Shown: piece by piece, positions 35,220 to 44,691 of the stretch
How the letters are laid out: each line of letters starts with the position of its first letter
How positions within the stretch are numbered: the first letter of the stretch is position 1
Assembly (NCBI RefSeq): GCF_013009075.1
Contig: NZ_CP053108.1
Location: 3,668,498 to 3,732,497, forward strand
Length of the DNA: 64,000 nucleotides
Source: Halomonas sp. TA22
GTDB taxonomy: Bacteria; Pseudomonadota; Gammaproteobacteria; Pseudomonadales; Halomonadaceae
Reading direction: 5' to 3'
Program-made: the position numbers and the translations under genes
Notes under the pieces: model-generated
The model's database searches: none
The model's input: only the letters and a program-made list of their open reading frames with translations
Told to the model about the DNA's origin: nothing

Positions 35220-36361
35220 GCGGGATTCTCCTCGGCCAGTACCGCCTGCAAGGGAGCGGCAAGTCGCTCGCCTCGCCAGCCGTCGGGCAGCGTCAACGGC
35301 TCGCCTAGCAGGCTAGCCGTGACCAGCCCCTCCAGCTCGCGGCGGCGCATCAACACTTCAGGGGCGATGCCCAGCTGCTCCGCTTCGGCATTGACCACCC
35401 GCTTGAGTGCCTTGAGACGCTTCTTGAAGGGAGCCGCCAAGGGGGAAAGCTGAGGCTCGGGCAGCTGTGATTCATCGAGATGGTGCGCCTCGCGTACGAA
35501 CGTCAGTAGCGTATCTCCTTCGCGCTTGACCAACGGTGGCTTGATCCCCTCGATGGCGGCCAGCTCGAAGCGGTTCTCAGGCATCTTCTCGGCGATCGCA
35601 TAGAGCAGCTTGTCGTTCACCAGCCAGCCGCGGGGCAGATTGCGACGCCGTGCCTCGCCCTCACGCCACAGCGTCATGCGCCGATAGGCCTCGATCTGGC
35701 GTGACGAAAGCCGCCACAGCTGTCGATGACGCAGATACCACTGACCGTCACCCTCCACGCTGCGCCCGGCCTGGGCGACCAGTTCGGCACAATCCCTCTC
35801 CAGCCAGGCCAACCGGCCCAGCGCCTCGAGGCGGGCACACTGCAGCTTCCACACTTCGAGCAGGTAGACCACATCGAGGGCGGCATAAAGCCTTTGTGCC
35901 TCGGAGAGCGGCCGTACCAACCAGTCGGAGCGGGTCTCCTCCTTGGGCAGGTTTGCACCGGTCCACTTCTCGACCAGCCGCTGGTAGCCAATGGCGGCGT
36001 CCTCGCTCAGCAATGCTTGAGCCATCTGCGTGTCCACCAGCGGCGAGACGACTACCCCCGCCCATACCGCCAGCACTTCAAGGTCCTCGCTACTGCTATG
36101 CAGCAGCTTCAAGGGACCATGCGTGAGCAGATCGCGCAGCGCCTGCGTTGGTGCGACGGCCTGGGGATCGATCAGGTAGACCTGCTCGCCAGCGGTGAAC
36201 TGCACCAGGGCGGGAATCGGGTGGAAGGTGGACTCGCGAAAGAATTCGGTATCCAGCGCCACGACATCGGCCTTGGTCAGCTCGGCACAGGCGGCATCCA
36301 AGGCCAGTGACGTATCGACCCAGACGATATCGGGCGCGGGGGACTCAGGTGGGATAGACAT
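35216..36361 (-). CDS. rnd: ribonuclease D
   Basis: 3'-5' exoribonuclease of 381 residues that trims tRNA and other stable RNA 3' ends. The DEDD exonuclease domain has Asp37 and Glu39 in ALDTEFFRE, LLHSSSEDLEVL, DTQMAQALL and YAALDVVYLL. HRDC domains follow in the C-terminal half. ATG at 36361 starts the conserved MSIPPES region; the frame is open further upstream. It overlaps ycgL by ATGA. Confidence 0.94.
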   Translation of the reverse strand: MSIPPESPAPDIVWVDTSLALDAACAELTKADVVALDTEFFRESTFHPIPALVQFTAGEQVYLIDPQAVAPTQALRDLLTHGPLKLLHSSSEDLEVLAVWAGVVVSPLVDTQMAQALLSEDAAIGYQRLVEKWTGANLPKEETRSDWLVRPLSEAQRLYAALDVVYLLEVWKLQCARLEALGRLAWLERDCAELVAQAGRSVEGDGQWYLRHRQLWRLSSRQIEAYRRMTLWREGEARRRNLPRGWLVNDKLLYAIAEKMPENRFELAAIEGIKPPLVKREGDTLLTFVREAHHLDESQLPEPQLSPLAAPFKKRLKALKRVVNAEAEQLGIAPEVLMRRRELEGLVTASLLGEPLTLPDGWRGERLAAPLQAVLAEENPA

Positions 36362-36393
36362 AATCGCTCGAGTGGACGCAGGGCGCCGGTGGT

Positions 36394-36999
36394 TCATTCA
36401 CTTGTAAAGGGCAGGCGGCCGTTGAAGGCGCGGCTCAGCGTGCCGCCATCGACATACTCGAGCTCGCCGCCCATGGGGACGCCGTAGGCGAGGCGCGACA
36501 GACGCACCTCGCAACCGTTGAGCTGGGCGGCAATGTAGTGCGCCGTGGCTTCGCCCTCGACGGTGGGGTTGGTGGCAAGGATCACCTCCTCGACACTGCC
36601 CTCACGGATCTGCACTTCGAGCGCATCGAGTCCGATATCCTCGGGGCCGATGCCATCGAGCGGCGAAAGGTGGCCATGCAGCACGAAGTAACGTCCTTTG
36701 TAGCCGCCCGCTTCCTCTATCGCCAGCAGGTCGGCGGGAGACTCCACCACGCAGAGCGTGGCGTCATCGCGCCGCTGACTGATGCAGAGTCCGCAGATCT
36801 CCTCCTCGGTCAAGGTACGACAGCGACGACAGTAGCCGACCTCTTCGAGGGCCTGGGCCAGCACGACGGCCATACGCTTGCCACCCTCGCGATCGCGCTC
36901 GAGCAAATGAAAAGCCATGCGCTGGGCGCTCTTGGGCCCGACACCCGGCAACACTCGCAGCGCCTCCAGAAGGCGGTCGACCAGGGGAGAAAAACTCAT
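36394..36999 (-). CDS. recR: recombination mediator RecR
   Basis: RecR of 201 residues, full length. It has the helix-hairpin-helix [21 protein letters not shown] near the start, a C4 zinc finger [16 protein letters not shown], then a Toprim domain with [19 protein letters not shown]. It loads RecA with RecO/RecF at gaps. It lies downstream of dnaX and ybaB in the widely conserved order. Confidence 0.96.
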   Translation of the reverse strand: MSFSPLVDRLLEALRVLPGVGPKSAQRMAFHLLERDREGGKRMAVVLAQALEEVGYCRRCRTLTEEEICGLCISQRRDDATLCVVESPADLLAIEEAGGYKGRYFVLHGHLSPLDGIGPEDIGLDALEVQIREGSVEEVILATNPTVEGEATAHYIAAQLNGCEVRLSRLAYGVPMGGELEYVDGGTLSRAFNGRLPFTSE

Positions 37000-37014
37000 A
37001 CGCTCCGCTTCCTG

Positions 37015-37341
37015 CTAGAAAGGCATCTTGAAGCCAGGCGGCAGATTCAGGCCGGCGGTCGCCTCCTGCATCTTCTCCCGAGTGGTCTGCTCGACCTTGC
37101 GCACCGCATCGTTGACGGCAGCGGCCAGCAGATCCTCGAGCAGCTCCTTGTCCTCCTCCATGATGCTGGGGTCGATCTCGACCTGGCTGACATCATGGCG
37201 CCCGTTCATGGTCACCTTGATCATGCCGGCGCCGGCTTCGCCGGTCACCTCGGATTGCGCTGCCTCTTCCTGCATGCGCTGCATCTTTTCCTGCATTTCC
37301 TGGGCCTGCTTCATCAGGTTGCCCATTCCACCTTTCAACAT
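37015..37341 (-). CDS. ybaB: YbaB/EbfC nucleoid-associated protein
   Basis: Protein of 108 residues with an N-terminal Met/Gln/Glu-rich coiled coil ([20 protein letters not shown]) and the [17 protein letters not shown] core of the YbaB/EbfC family. It is a DNA-binding dimer encoded between dnaX and recR, 15 bases upstream of recR. Confidence 0.95.
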   Translation of the reverse strand: MLKGGMGNLMKQAQEMQEKMQRMQEEAAQSEVTGEAGAGMIKVTMNGRHDVSQVEIDPSIMEEDKELLEDLLAAAVNDAVRKVEQTTREKMQEATAGLNLPPGFKMPF

Positions 37342-37391
37342 GGGAAGTCCCTCTCGGTGATCAGATAAATTAACGGTACCAGTTCAGCCAA

Positions 37392-39281
37392 TCAGTGTGT
37401 CGGCGCCTGGAAGGATACGGAACTCTCGACCAGCCGTGCCCCGAAGACCTGCTGCAGCTCGCGAATATGCGGATCCGCCTGCAGGGCTTCAACCGCCTGT
37501 GCATGGCGCGCGGCGGTCAGGCGATCGGCCTGCGCCTTGGGTGTCTCGATCGCGCTTGGCAGCTCGCCCACCTCGATCGACACTCGACGCGCGATGCCGG
37601 CATCGGTCAGTGCCTTCTCGATACGCTCCACATGAATGTCGGCATTCATTGCCGCATGCGAGGGATCGAGGCGCAACCGCAACACCTGCCCTTCGTCGTG
37701 CTCCACCATGCAGTGCGCCGCTAGACTGCGGGTCAAGCCGGTCAATGGCAACCGTTCGAAAATCTCGAGCCAACGAGCATGGTCGAATAGACCCTGCACA
37801 GCCGACGCTTCGCTCGCCGGCATGGCCTGCTCCATAGCCCGCGTGCCAGGCGGATAATCCTCAGGTTCAAGAGCGCTGCGAAGCGGCTCGTCGTGATAGT
37901 CGCCAAGATCGACAGGCGCGCCCTCCTCGTCGGCCATGGCCGCGTGCGGCTCGTCTGGCAGGGACTCCCAGGGCGGCGGCTCGGCAGGATGCTCGTCTGG
38001 CGGGGGCATCTGTACCGTTTCGCCTGGCGCGTCGGGCGCTGGCTCGGCGGCATCATTATCGTCGATACCGTCAGGCGCCGACGACGGACTAGCAGCAGGC
38101 GATTCGACATGCTCGGCCAAGTCAGAAGAGGAGGGTTCGGCCTTGAGCGGCAGCGGCGTCTGGGCGGGTTTGGGGACACCCTGGGGGCGGAAGGCGAGCA
38201 TCCGCAGCAGCGTCATCTCGAGCGCGGTGCGAAGCTCCGGTGCATGGACCATGTCCGCTCGCCCTTGCAGGCCGATCTGGTAGTAGAGCTGAACATCCTC
38301 GGCGGTGAAGCGCGCGGCCAGGGACAACAGCATCTCGCGATCGCCGTGCCCATTATCCAGCGCGTCAGGCACCATCTGTGCTACCGCCAGGCGGTGCAGC
38401 ATGCCGAGCAGGTCATCGAGCACACCGGAAAAGTCGGGGCCCTGCTCGGCAAGAGCGGCGATCTCGGCCAGCACACGGGCGGCATCGACCTCGGCCAGCG
38501 CCTCGACCAGAGCCAGCAGATGACGATGGTCCAGCGTGCCCAGCATGGCGGAGACATCGGCGTGACGCACCTCGCCCTGGCCGAAGGCGATCGCCTGATC
38601 GGTCAGGCTCATCGCATCACGCATCGAGCCGTCGGCTGCCTTGCCCAGCAACCACAGGGCGCTTTCGTCGAAGGGCACACCTTCGGCCTCGAGCACCTTG
38701 GCCAGGTGCGAGACGATACGCTCCGGCGGCATGTTCTTGAGCGTGAACTGCAGACAGCGCGACAGCACCGTGACCGGCAGCTTCTGCGGATCGGTGGTGG
38801 CGAGCAGGAACTTGACGTGGGGAGGCGGCTCCTCGAGCGTCTTGAGCAGCGCATTGAAGCTGTGGGTCGAGAGCATGTGCACCTCATCGATGAGATACAC
38901 CTTGAAACGTCCCTGGGTCGGCGCGTACTGGACGTTGTCGAGCAGCTCGCGGGTATCCTCGACCTTGGTGCGGGAAGCTGCATCCACCTCGATCAGATCG
39001 ACAAAACGTCCCTCGTCGATGGCACGACAACTCTCGCAGCTTCCACAGGGAGACGAGGTCACGGTGCTATCGTCGCGGCCACCCGCCGTACAGTTCAGGC
39101 ACTTGGCGAGGATTCGCGCAAGTGTAGTCTTGCCCACACCACGGGTGCCGGTGAACAAATAAGCGTGATGCAGCCGCCCTTGGTCGAGCGCATTGACCAG
39201 CGCACGCTGCACATGATCCTGACCAACCAGCTCGTGGAAGGTGCGAGGCCGCCATTTACGGGCCAGTACCTGATAGCTCAT
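37392..39281 (-). CDS. dnaX: DNA polymerase III subunits tau/gamma
   Basis: Clamp-loader ATPase of 629 residues. The conserved N-terminus is MSYQVLARKWRPRTFHELVGQ. Walker A is GTRGVGKTT, the zinc-binding cysteines are CLNC...CGSC..C, Walker B/sensor is VYLIDEVHMLS, and the arginine-finger region LLATTDPQKLPVTVLSRC follows. The Pro/Glu/Ala-rich linker (about 375-500) and a C-terminal tau domain complete the protein. ATG at 39281 is three residues inside the open frame and matches the family. I did not see an A-rich slippery site for a short gamma form. Confidence 0.95.
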   Translation of the reverse strand: MSYQVLARKWRPRTFHELVGQDHVQRALVNALDQGRLHHAYLFTGTRGVGKTTLARILAKCLNCTAGGRDDSTVTSSPCGSCESCRAIDEGRFVDLIEVDAASRTKVEDTRELLDNVQYAPTQGRFKVYLIDEVHMLSTHSFNALLKTLEEPPPHVKFLLATTDPQKLPVTVLSRCLQFTLKNMPPERIVSHLAKVLEAEGVPFDESALWLLGKAADGSMRDAMSLTDQAIAFGQGEVRHADVSAMLGTLDHRHLLALVEALAEVDAARVLAEIAALAEQGPDFSGVLDDLLGMLHRLAVAQMVPDALDNGHGDREMLLSLAARFTAEDVQLYYQIGLQGRADMVHAPELRTALEMTLLRMLAFRPQGVPKPAQTPLPLKAEPSSSDLAEHVESPAASPSSAPDGIDDNDAAEPAPDAPGETVQMPPPDEHPAEPPPWESLPDEPHAAMADEEGAPVDLGDYHDEPLRSALEPEDYPPGTRAMEQAMPASEASAVQGLFDHARWLEIFERLPLTGLTRSLAAHCMVEHDEGQVLRLRLDPSHAAMNADIHVERIEKALTDAGIARRVSIEVGELPSAIETPKAQADRLTAARHAQAVEALQADPHIRELQQVFGARLVESSVSFQAPTH

Positions 39282-39529
39282 GCAGCTCAAATCCTTGCAG
39301 CGAGACTGTGGCTGCCGGTTAAGGCATGCGACGGCAGCGCCTTCGATAAGACGATGCCCAGACGTTCATTCTAGCGACTGGATACCGGGGGGGAAAGCAA
39401 GAGAGCCACTTGGCAAACGAGGGCGCAGCGTAAGGCCACCTGGCCCTCGCGCGAAGAAACCTGACCCTCGGGCTTACCTGCTTACCCAGGCTAGACTGCT
39501 TTATCAGCCAGTAATGATGGAAGTGCCAG

Positions 39530-39807
39530 TTGCCTCGTGTCGTACTCTACTGGGACGAGTTTCTCGGCCACCCACCTATGGAAGAGGCCTTACTGGAGGT
39601 CAACCCTGCCGATCAATATGAGGAAATAATTGCCTAGTTCTATTCGGCAGACTTGAGTGAACTCTTCTGTGCCGACAGCCTCTGCCCCGCCTATTACGAT
39701 GGCCTACTCATGTGTGGTCAGACAGGCACCACATCAAGAACGCTTACGTTAAATACATTGCCTCAGGTGGAAGCCGAGTGGAAGATATTATCGATAAAAT
39801 GGATTGA
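39530..39807 (+). pseudogene. decayed ORF of unknown family
   Basis: From a TTG at 39530 (GGAAG upstream) the plus strand reads protein-like sequence (LPRVVLYWDEFLGHPPMEEA) up to an in-frame TAG at 39635-39637. It continues beyond (FYSADLSELFCADSLCPAYY) and, after a shift of frame near 39725, ends with another coherent stretch (KNAYVKYIASGGSRVEDIID) and TGA at 39807. One stop plus one frameshift in 280 bases suggest a relic. I do not recognise the family. The 250 bases before it, back to dnaX, hold nothing I can name. Confidence 0.4.
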
Positions 39808-39828
39808 TCTCATACCATGGCAATAGCA

Positions 39829-39850
39829 AAGCCCGGCCAAAACCGGGCTT
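39829..39850 (-). terminator. terminator of the 4.5S RNA gene
   Basis: AAGCCCGG-TTTTGG-CCGGGCTT on the minus strand, followed by TGCTATT. The stem lies 95 bases past the mature 3' end of the 4.5S RNA. Confidence 0.6.
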
Positions 39851-39944
39851 GCTTGTAAAAGGCGGGATACTGGCCTTGACTGATAGGCGAGCACTGCTGC
39901 ACTGCACTATCGCAAGAATATAAAGGCCATAACTCATAACTGGA

Positions 39945-40056
39945 GGCAGCCCCCGACAGCCACATCCCGGCACACGCAGCCACCACTACCGTTGCTCCCT
40001 TCCGGGCCTGGCGGGGTTCGCAGTTTAGCGTTGCGGGAGGACCGACGAGGGCCACC
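39945..40056 (-). ncRNA. ffs: 4.5S signal recognition particle RNA
   Basis: The minus strand contains the SRP RNA core: CCTCCCGCAACGCTAAACTG, the GGCCCGGAAGGGAGCAAC tetraloop region that binds Ffh (GGAA loop), and TGTGCCGGGATGTGGC. The ends GGTGGCCCTCG and CGGGGGCTGCC pair as the long terminal stem (with G-U pairs), defining a 112-base RNA like E. coli 4.5S (114). It forms SRP with Ffh for membrane-protein targeting. It lies upstream of dnaX-ybaB-recR on the same strand. Confidence 0.95.
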
Positions 40057-40116
40057 ATAACTTCCCGGTTTCTGTCGATTAGCGACGCAGGCCAATGGCC
40101 TGCCCGAGCGGTGCGC

Positions 40117-40146
40117 ACTATACCAGCGCAACTAGGGAGCCTGCAA
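40117..40146 (-). promoter_or_regulatory. likely ffs promoter
   Basis: On the minus strand TTGCAG (40146-40141) and TATAGT (40122-40117) are separated by 18 bases, with TGG before the -10. Transcription from here would give a leader of about 50 bases before the mature 4.5S RNA. Confidence 0.45.
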
Positions 40147-40247
40147 GGCCAGCCAACGGCGATCGCTTTCGGGCGATCGCCCGTATCTAGTCTAGGCTTA
40201 ACAGAGTAGCGTGGTCTCACACATGACAAACAATAGGAGACACTTCC

Positions 40248-41471
40248 ATGGAAAAGGATTCCAACAAGGGCTACGTGGCCCTGCTCGGCTGGAGCCTGAG
40301 CGCTGTCGAAGCGGCGGAAAAATTCGACAGACGCTATGTGGTAGTGGCCCCTGAATGGGCAGAGGAGTACTGCAAGACCCACGATATCCCTTATGTGTCC
40401 TGGAATTTCGAGCGTCTCAATGACCGCTCCTTGGAAATTGCCGAGACACTGAAGGAGATGGAGGTAGATGTTGCCATTCCCCTCTTCGAGGAGACCGTCG
40501 AGTGGGCGGGCGCCATTAACTCGCTGCTGCTGGACAACCCTCGTCTCTATGGCCAGGCGCTGCTGTTACGCGACAAGGCATTGATGAAGCGACGTGCCCA
40601 GCTCGGTGGCATCCGCGTGGGTATCTTCGAGGAAGCTCATGACAAGGAGGACGTCATCCGCTTTCTCAAGCGCGTCAACCAGACGCTGCTCAAGCTCGAT
40701 GGCGACCCCAACGACCCAATTCATCTCAAGGCCTTCGACAAGGCCGGTTGCCTGGGCCACCGCGTCATCCGCACCCCTGACGAGGTCGACAGCATCCCCG
40801 ACGAGGAGTTTCCGGTACTGATGGAGTCGCACCTGGATGGCTGGGAATTTGCCGTCGAGGCATGGATTCACAACGGCAAGATCCGCTTTCTCAACATTTC
40901 CGAGTACGTGACACTTGGCTATTCGGTCTTTGTGCCGGCTACCCCCGAACTCGAGCAGTATCGCCCGCAGATCACCGCCCAGATCGAGAAGCTGATCAAG
41001 ACCTTCGATATCGATTTCGGCTTCGTGCATCCCGAGTACTTCGTCACCAGTGACGGGGAGATGTACTTCGGCGAGGTGGCCTATCGCCCGCCCGGTTTCA
41101 AGGTCTTTGAACTGCTCGAGCGCGCCTATGGCTTCAATGCCTACCAAGGCCTCATCCTATCCTTCGACCCCAAGACCACCGAAGAGGAGATCACTTCGTT
41201 CTTTCCCAAGGAGGTGGTCGATGCCAAGGGCGTCGCCGGCTGCTTTGGCGTCTACCCTCGCCGCCGCGTCGTCAGCCGTCTCGAGATGCCCGAGGAGACC
41301 GAGGATCACCCCTATTTCGAGTCTCATGAGTTGACCGCGCCACTGGAAGAGACCGTGACCAAGCGTACCGCATTCGGTACTCACTGGGGGCTGCTGTACT
41401 TCTTTGGCGAGGATCCGCATACCATGCGCGATCTTCTCAAGCATCAGGAAGAGCTCGATTTCTATGTATAA
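40248..41471 (+). CDS. ATP-grasp ligase, partner of a papain-like protein
   Basis: A 407-residue ATP-grasp enzyme. The N-terminal third is a Rossmann-like pre-ATP-grasp domain (YVALLGWSLSAVEAAEKF). ATP-binding elements follow: LLLRDKALMKRRAQ (Lys110), HLKAFDKAGCLGHRVI (Lys161, phosphate loop region), GWEFAVEAWI (Glu200) and metal-binding EMYFGEVAYRPPG (Glu271, Glu276). Such enzymes join a carboxylate, through an acyl-phosphate, to an amine or thiol. The substrate is unknown; short peptides or amino acids are typical for stand-alone members. AGGAGA precedes the ATG. The next gene starts 32 bases downstream, so the two form a cassette. I cannot assign a named subfamily. Confidence 0.85.
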   Translation: MEKDSNKGYVALLGWSLSAVEAAEKFDRRYVVVAPEWAEEYCKTHDIPYVSWNFERLNDRSLEIAETLKEMEVDVAIPLFEETVEWAGAINSLLLDNPRLYGQALLLRDKALMKRRAQLGGIRVGIFEEAHDKEDVIRFLKRVNQTLLKLDGDPNDPIHLKAFDKAGCLGHRVIRTPDEVDSIPDEEFPVLMESHLDGWEFAVEAWIHNGKIRFLNISEYVTLGYSVFVPATPELEQYRPQITAQIEKLIKTFDIDFGFVHPEYFVTSDGEMYFGEVAYRPPGFKVFELLERAYGFNAYQGLILSFDPKTTEEEITSFFPKEVVDAKGVAGCFGVYPRRRVVSRLEMPEETEDHPYFESHELTAPLEETVTKRTAFGTHWGLLYFFGEDPHTMRDLLKHQEELDFYV

Positions 41472-41503
41472 TCCGGGCACACCCCAGGCGATCAGGAGTC
41501 TGC

Positions 41504-43537
41504 GTGACGATCCTAGATGGTGACCAGAGCGCCGAACCCGGCAAGTTGGAAGGCGTGCTGACGAAGCTGGACGAGGCACTGACCATTCTCGACTCCTCCG
41601 CCGATTTCGCCAAACCCGCCAAGGTGCGCCGCGTATTCGATACCGCGCGCCGTGTCATGCTTCAGGAGGGAGGGTGTGCCGCCATCGAAGCGCGTGCCCA
41701 GGCGCTCGATGAGGCGGGTGTCTTCAACGGCTCCGATTGGGCCGCTCCTCAGTTACTGGTGCCCGCCCTGACGCCGCACTCATTGGGCAGTCGCGATCCC
41801 GATATGGTGGTGATCGAAGCGCTCAGCGAGCTGCGTCTGCTGGCCGTAGCACGGGGAGAGTATACGCATCCGCTGATCTCCTCGGAGCAGGCGCATCACT
41901 ACCTGACCCAGGTACTGGCCATCAACCTGGGACTGCTGTTCTCCTCTCCCAGCGAAGCCGAGCGCGAGAGCCAGGGCCGTCTCGCGGTAATGACGCGGCT
42001 GCTGTTTCGACACCTGGCCGATCGTATCGGCTACGAGCATGTCATCGATCGGATGATCGACGAGATCTGGCGAATCCTGCAACAGCGGCCGATCCAGGTC
42101 GATCCGATCAAGCGCATGATCACCCAGATCGCCGCGTGCCGTGCCAATCCCGAGATCGACCTGGGCAGTAGCGGTCAAGGTGCCGATCGCCTGATCAGCA
42201 GCCTGTATGGCGCTACCCAGGCCTGCCGTGAAGATCCGGGTATCGAGGTCTACCGCGAACGACTCGAGGCGATGGACAGCGGTGCCCTGCAGTACGAAGC
42301 GACAGGCTTTGCCCGCGCCATGCACGATACCGGCCTGGTCTCTCCCTATCACACGGCCCTGCTGCGCCATCTGCTTGACCATGGCGACTATCTGTTGTCG
42401 GAAGCGCTGGGGCTGTCGGCTACCGGACGCGACTGCCTGCTCTGCTACCGGCAGCTGATCGAGGCGCTGGTGAAGGAGGCGGTATATGCAGAGACCAGCC
42501 AGGCCGTTTATGGATTGGCGCTGATGCTCGAACGAGGCATTCTCTACCAGAGCCCCCTGGCACCGGCACTGTGGCGCCAACTCGCCCTGCCGCTCTCCGA
42601 GTGGTCACAGCTGCGGATACGCACGGCATATGGCGAAGGCACAAATCCCAGAGCACGCCTGCTCGAAGGGGTCTTGTGTATGCTCGGCCAGCCGCTAGGG
42701 GTGGGCCAGGGCAACAATCCCACCTGCCAGTCGGCACGTGCACTGTCGATGTGGGCCTACAACGATCCCGACTATCTACTGCAGATGGTCGCCTGGGCGG
42801 CACGTGACGACGAGATCATCATCCACTTCGAAGGTCAGCCTATCTCCTCGATGGCCAGCCTTTCTGGCGTGGCCAAGGAGCTGCCTATGGATCTCGATGC
42901 GGTATCACTGCTGGTGGTACCGCATCTCGATCGTATCTACGCCGAAATGGGTCGACGCTGCCTGGAGCGCGAAGGCGACCCGCACCGCTGGGTCAATCCC
43001 GAGTTCCATGGCTGGTGGGCGGGGCGCGGCTTTCGCATCAATGTCGATGTCGCTACTGGCCATCTCTCGGAGCTGGAGGACTTCGTCCGCCACTTCTATG
43101 CCTGCTACCATCCCTATTACAATGGCAACCAGCCGTTGATCCATCCTCAACCGGCGGGCATTGCCATTACCGATAGCGCGGCGCGCTTCATTGGTTGGCA
43201 CGCGATTACCATTCTGCGCGCTACCCTTGACCCCCAGGATGTGATGCGCCTCTACTTCTTCAATCCGAACAACGACAGCGGCCAGAACTGGGGCGATGGC
43301 GTGGTGGTCAGCACCGCCGGTAACGGCGAGCGTTTCGGGGAGGCATCGCTACCCTTCGAGGAGTTCGCTTCACGCCTCTACATCTTCCACTATGATCCAC
43401 TCGAGCGCGGTGAGCTTGCCAACGTGCCTCAGGAGGAGCTCGATCGAGTGATCGGCTACGTGCATCGCAGCTGGGGGACGGATCGAGTACCTGCCAACGA
43501 ACTGCAGGCCGACAGCGGCCGAGGCGAGCCAGGTTGA
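41504..43537 (+). CDS. uncharacterised 677-residue protein with papain-like catalytic pattern
   Basis: Unnamed protein. Residues 1-390 are mostly helical with no motif I recognise. The C-terminal part has the order of a papain/calpain-like cysteine peptidase: Gln402 and Cys408 in GQGNNPTCQSARALSMW (the Gln-to-Cys distance of 6 equals papain Q19-C25), His566 in RFIGWHAITILRA, and Asn587 in FFNPNNDSGQNWGDG (N-P as in calpain, then a WG pair as in papain). It may hydrolyse or transfer amide bonds. GTG at 41504 is the start (AGGAGT upstream, 32 bases after the ATP-grasp gene). No signal peptide is seen, so it is cytosolic. The enzymatic reading is an inference; structural prediction would be decisive. 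Confidence 0.75.
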   Translation: MTILDGDQSAEPGKLEGVLTKLDEALTILDSSADFAKPAKVRRVFDTARRVMLQEGGCAAIEARAQALDEAGVFNGSDWAAPQLLVPALTPHSLGSRDPDMVVIEALSELRLLAVARGEYTHPLISSEQAHHYLTQVLAINLGLLFSSPSEAERESQGRLAVMTRLLFRHLADRIGYEHVIDRMIDEIWRILQQRPIQVDPIKRMITQIAACRANPEIDLGSSGQGADRLISSLYGATQACREDPGIEVYRERLEAMDSGALQYEATGFARAMHDTGLVSPYHTALLRHLLDHGDYLLSEALGLSATGRDCLLCYRQLIEALVKEAVYAETSQAVYGLALMLERGILYQSPLAPALWRQLALPLSEWSQLRIRTAYGEGTNPRARLLEGVLCMLGQPLGVGQGNNPTCQSARALSMWAYNDPDYLLQMVAWAARDDEIIIHFEGQPISSMASLSGVAKELPMDLDAVSLLVVPHLDRIYAEMGRRCLEREGDPHRWVNPEFHGWWAGRGFRINVDVATGHLSELEDFVRHFYACYHPYYNGNQPLIHPQPAGIAITDSAARFIGWHAITILRATLDPQDVMRLYFFNPNNDSGQNWGDGVVVSTAGNGERFGEASLPFEEFASRLYIFHYDPLERGELANVPQEELDRVIGYVHRSWGTDRVPANELQADSGRGEPG

Positions 43538-43542
43538 CATAG

Positions 43543-44571
43543 TCAGCCTGGGTCGGAATAGCGATGTTGCAGGTAACGCGCCCAAAACGGAGCGAAGGCC
43601 ATCAGGGTGATCATGCGCAGTAGGTGATGGAAGGCAACGAAGACCGGATCGATATCCAGCGCCACGGCGAGAATGGCGATCTCGCCGATACCTCCCGGCG
43701 CCAGCGCCAGCAGTGCCACGTCACGTGGTACGCCCAGCCACTGGTGTATCGCCTCGGCAAAGACCGCCAGTACCAGAAGGGCGACCAGCGTGGCGACCAC
43801 CGCCTGGAACACGTACTTGCCCAGCCGGCCTCGGGATAGTCCGTGGAAACGCGAGCCGATGGCGCTCCCCAGCACCCACAGCATGACGTTCATGCCCCAG
43901 TCGGGCAACTTCAGGCTGGCAATGTCAGCCCCTGAAAGGAGGGCCGCGAAAAGCAGCGGCGCCAGCAGCGACGGACTTGGCAGGCGAATCCAGCGGCCCA
44001 GTGGAATCATTATCGGCACGGCCAGCAGCATCCAAAGATGCTGGGGCGGTGGCGTTTCGAGCCCGGCTACCGCGCCGCCCTCCCAAGCCCAGAACAGCGG
44101 TGGCAACAGCAGGATTACCAAGATGATGCGCAGTGACTGGGCAATGGCGATACGCTGCGGGTCGCCACCGCTCTTGTCGCCAAGCAGGATCATCGCCGTC
44201 ATCGCACCGGGCGCGGAGGCGAACCAGGCGCTCACCGGATCGAACCCGCAGCGACGATACCAGGCTGCCGCGGCCGTCGTGGAGGCCGCCACGCCGAGCA
44301 GCAGCAGCAATGCCGACAGCGGCCAATCAATCACGCGCTCGGCCAGCTGTGGCGTGACCTGGCTGCCTAGAACCAATCCCATCACTCCGAGGAATGTCTC
44401 GCGCAGCCCTTCCGGCACCCCAACATCCACCCCTCGCGCCGAGGCAATCAGGTTCGCCACCAGTGGACCCAGCATCCAGGCCAGTGGCAGGCCGGACAGC
44501 TGAAAGACCATACCACCCACCGTCCCAAGCGCCAGCGCCCTTGCCAATGACCGTGCCGCGGCCTGTGTCAC
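43543..44571 (-). CDS. AbrB-family membrane protein
   Basis: Integral membrane protein of 342 residues with about ten hydrophobic segments in two similar halves, each opening with a glycine/proline-rich element (LPLAWMLGPLVANLIASARG and IPLGRWIRLPSPSLLAPLL). It contains FASAPGAMTAMILLG and LALAPGGIGEIAILA, the APG repeats typical of the AbrB (formerly ammonia monooxygenase-like) family. Substrate unknown. The start is GTG at 44571 with GGAGAG upstream. It is convergent with the cassette at 40.2-43.5 kb, stop codons 5 bases apart. Confidence 0.85.
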   Translation of the reverse strand: MTQAAARSLARALALGTVGGMVFQLSGLPLAWMLGPLVANLIASARGVDVGVPEGLRETFLGVMGLVLGSQVTPQLAERVIDWPLSALLLLLGVAASTTAAAAWYRRCGFDPVSAWFASAPGAMTAMILLGDKSGGDPQRIAIAQSLRIILVILLLPPLFWAWEGGAVAGLETPPPQHLWMLLAVPIMIPLGRWIRLPSPSLLAPLLFAALLSGADIASLKLPDWGMNVMLWVLGSAIGSRFHGLSRGRLGKYVFQAVVATLVALLVLAVFAEAIHQWLGVPRDVALLALAPGGIGEIAILAVALDIDPVFVAFHHLLRMITLMAFAPFWARYLQHRYSDPG

Positions 44572-44691
44572 GCCTCTCTCCTTCCTTATGTCGTCTTCGT
44601 TAATCAGCTAATCAAACCCAGTATTGCACGACTGGAGTCGTGATGGCCTCCCAGCGCTATAATGATGCCTCACTAATGCCATGGATCCGCT

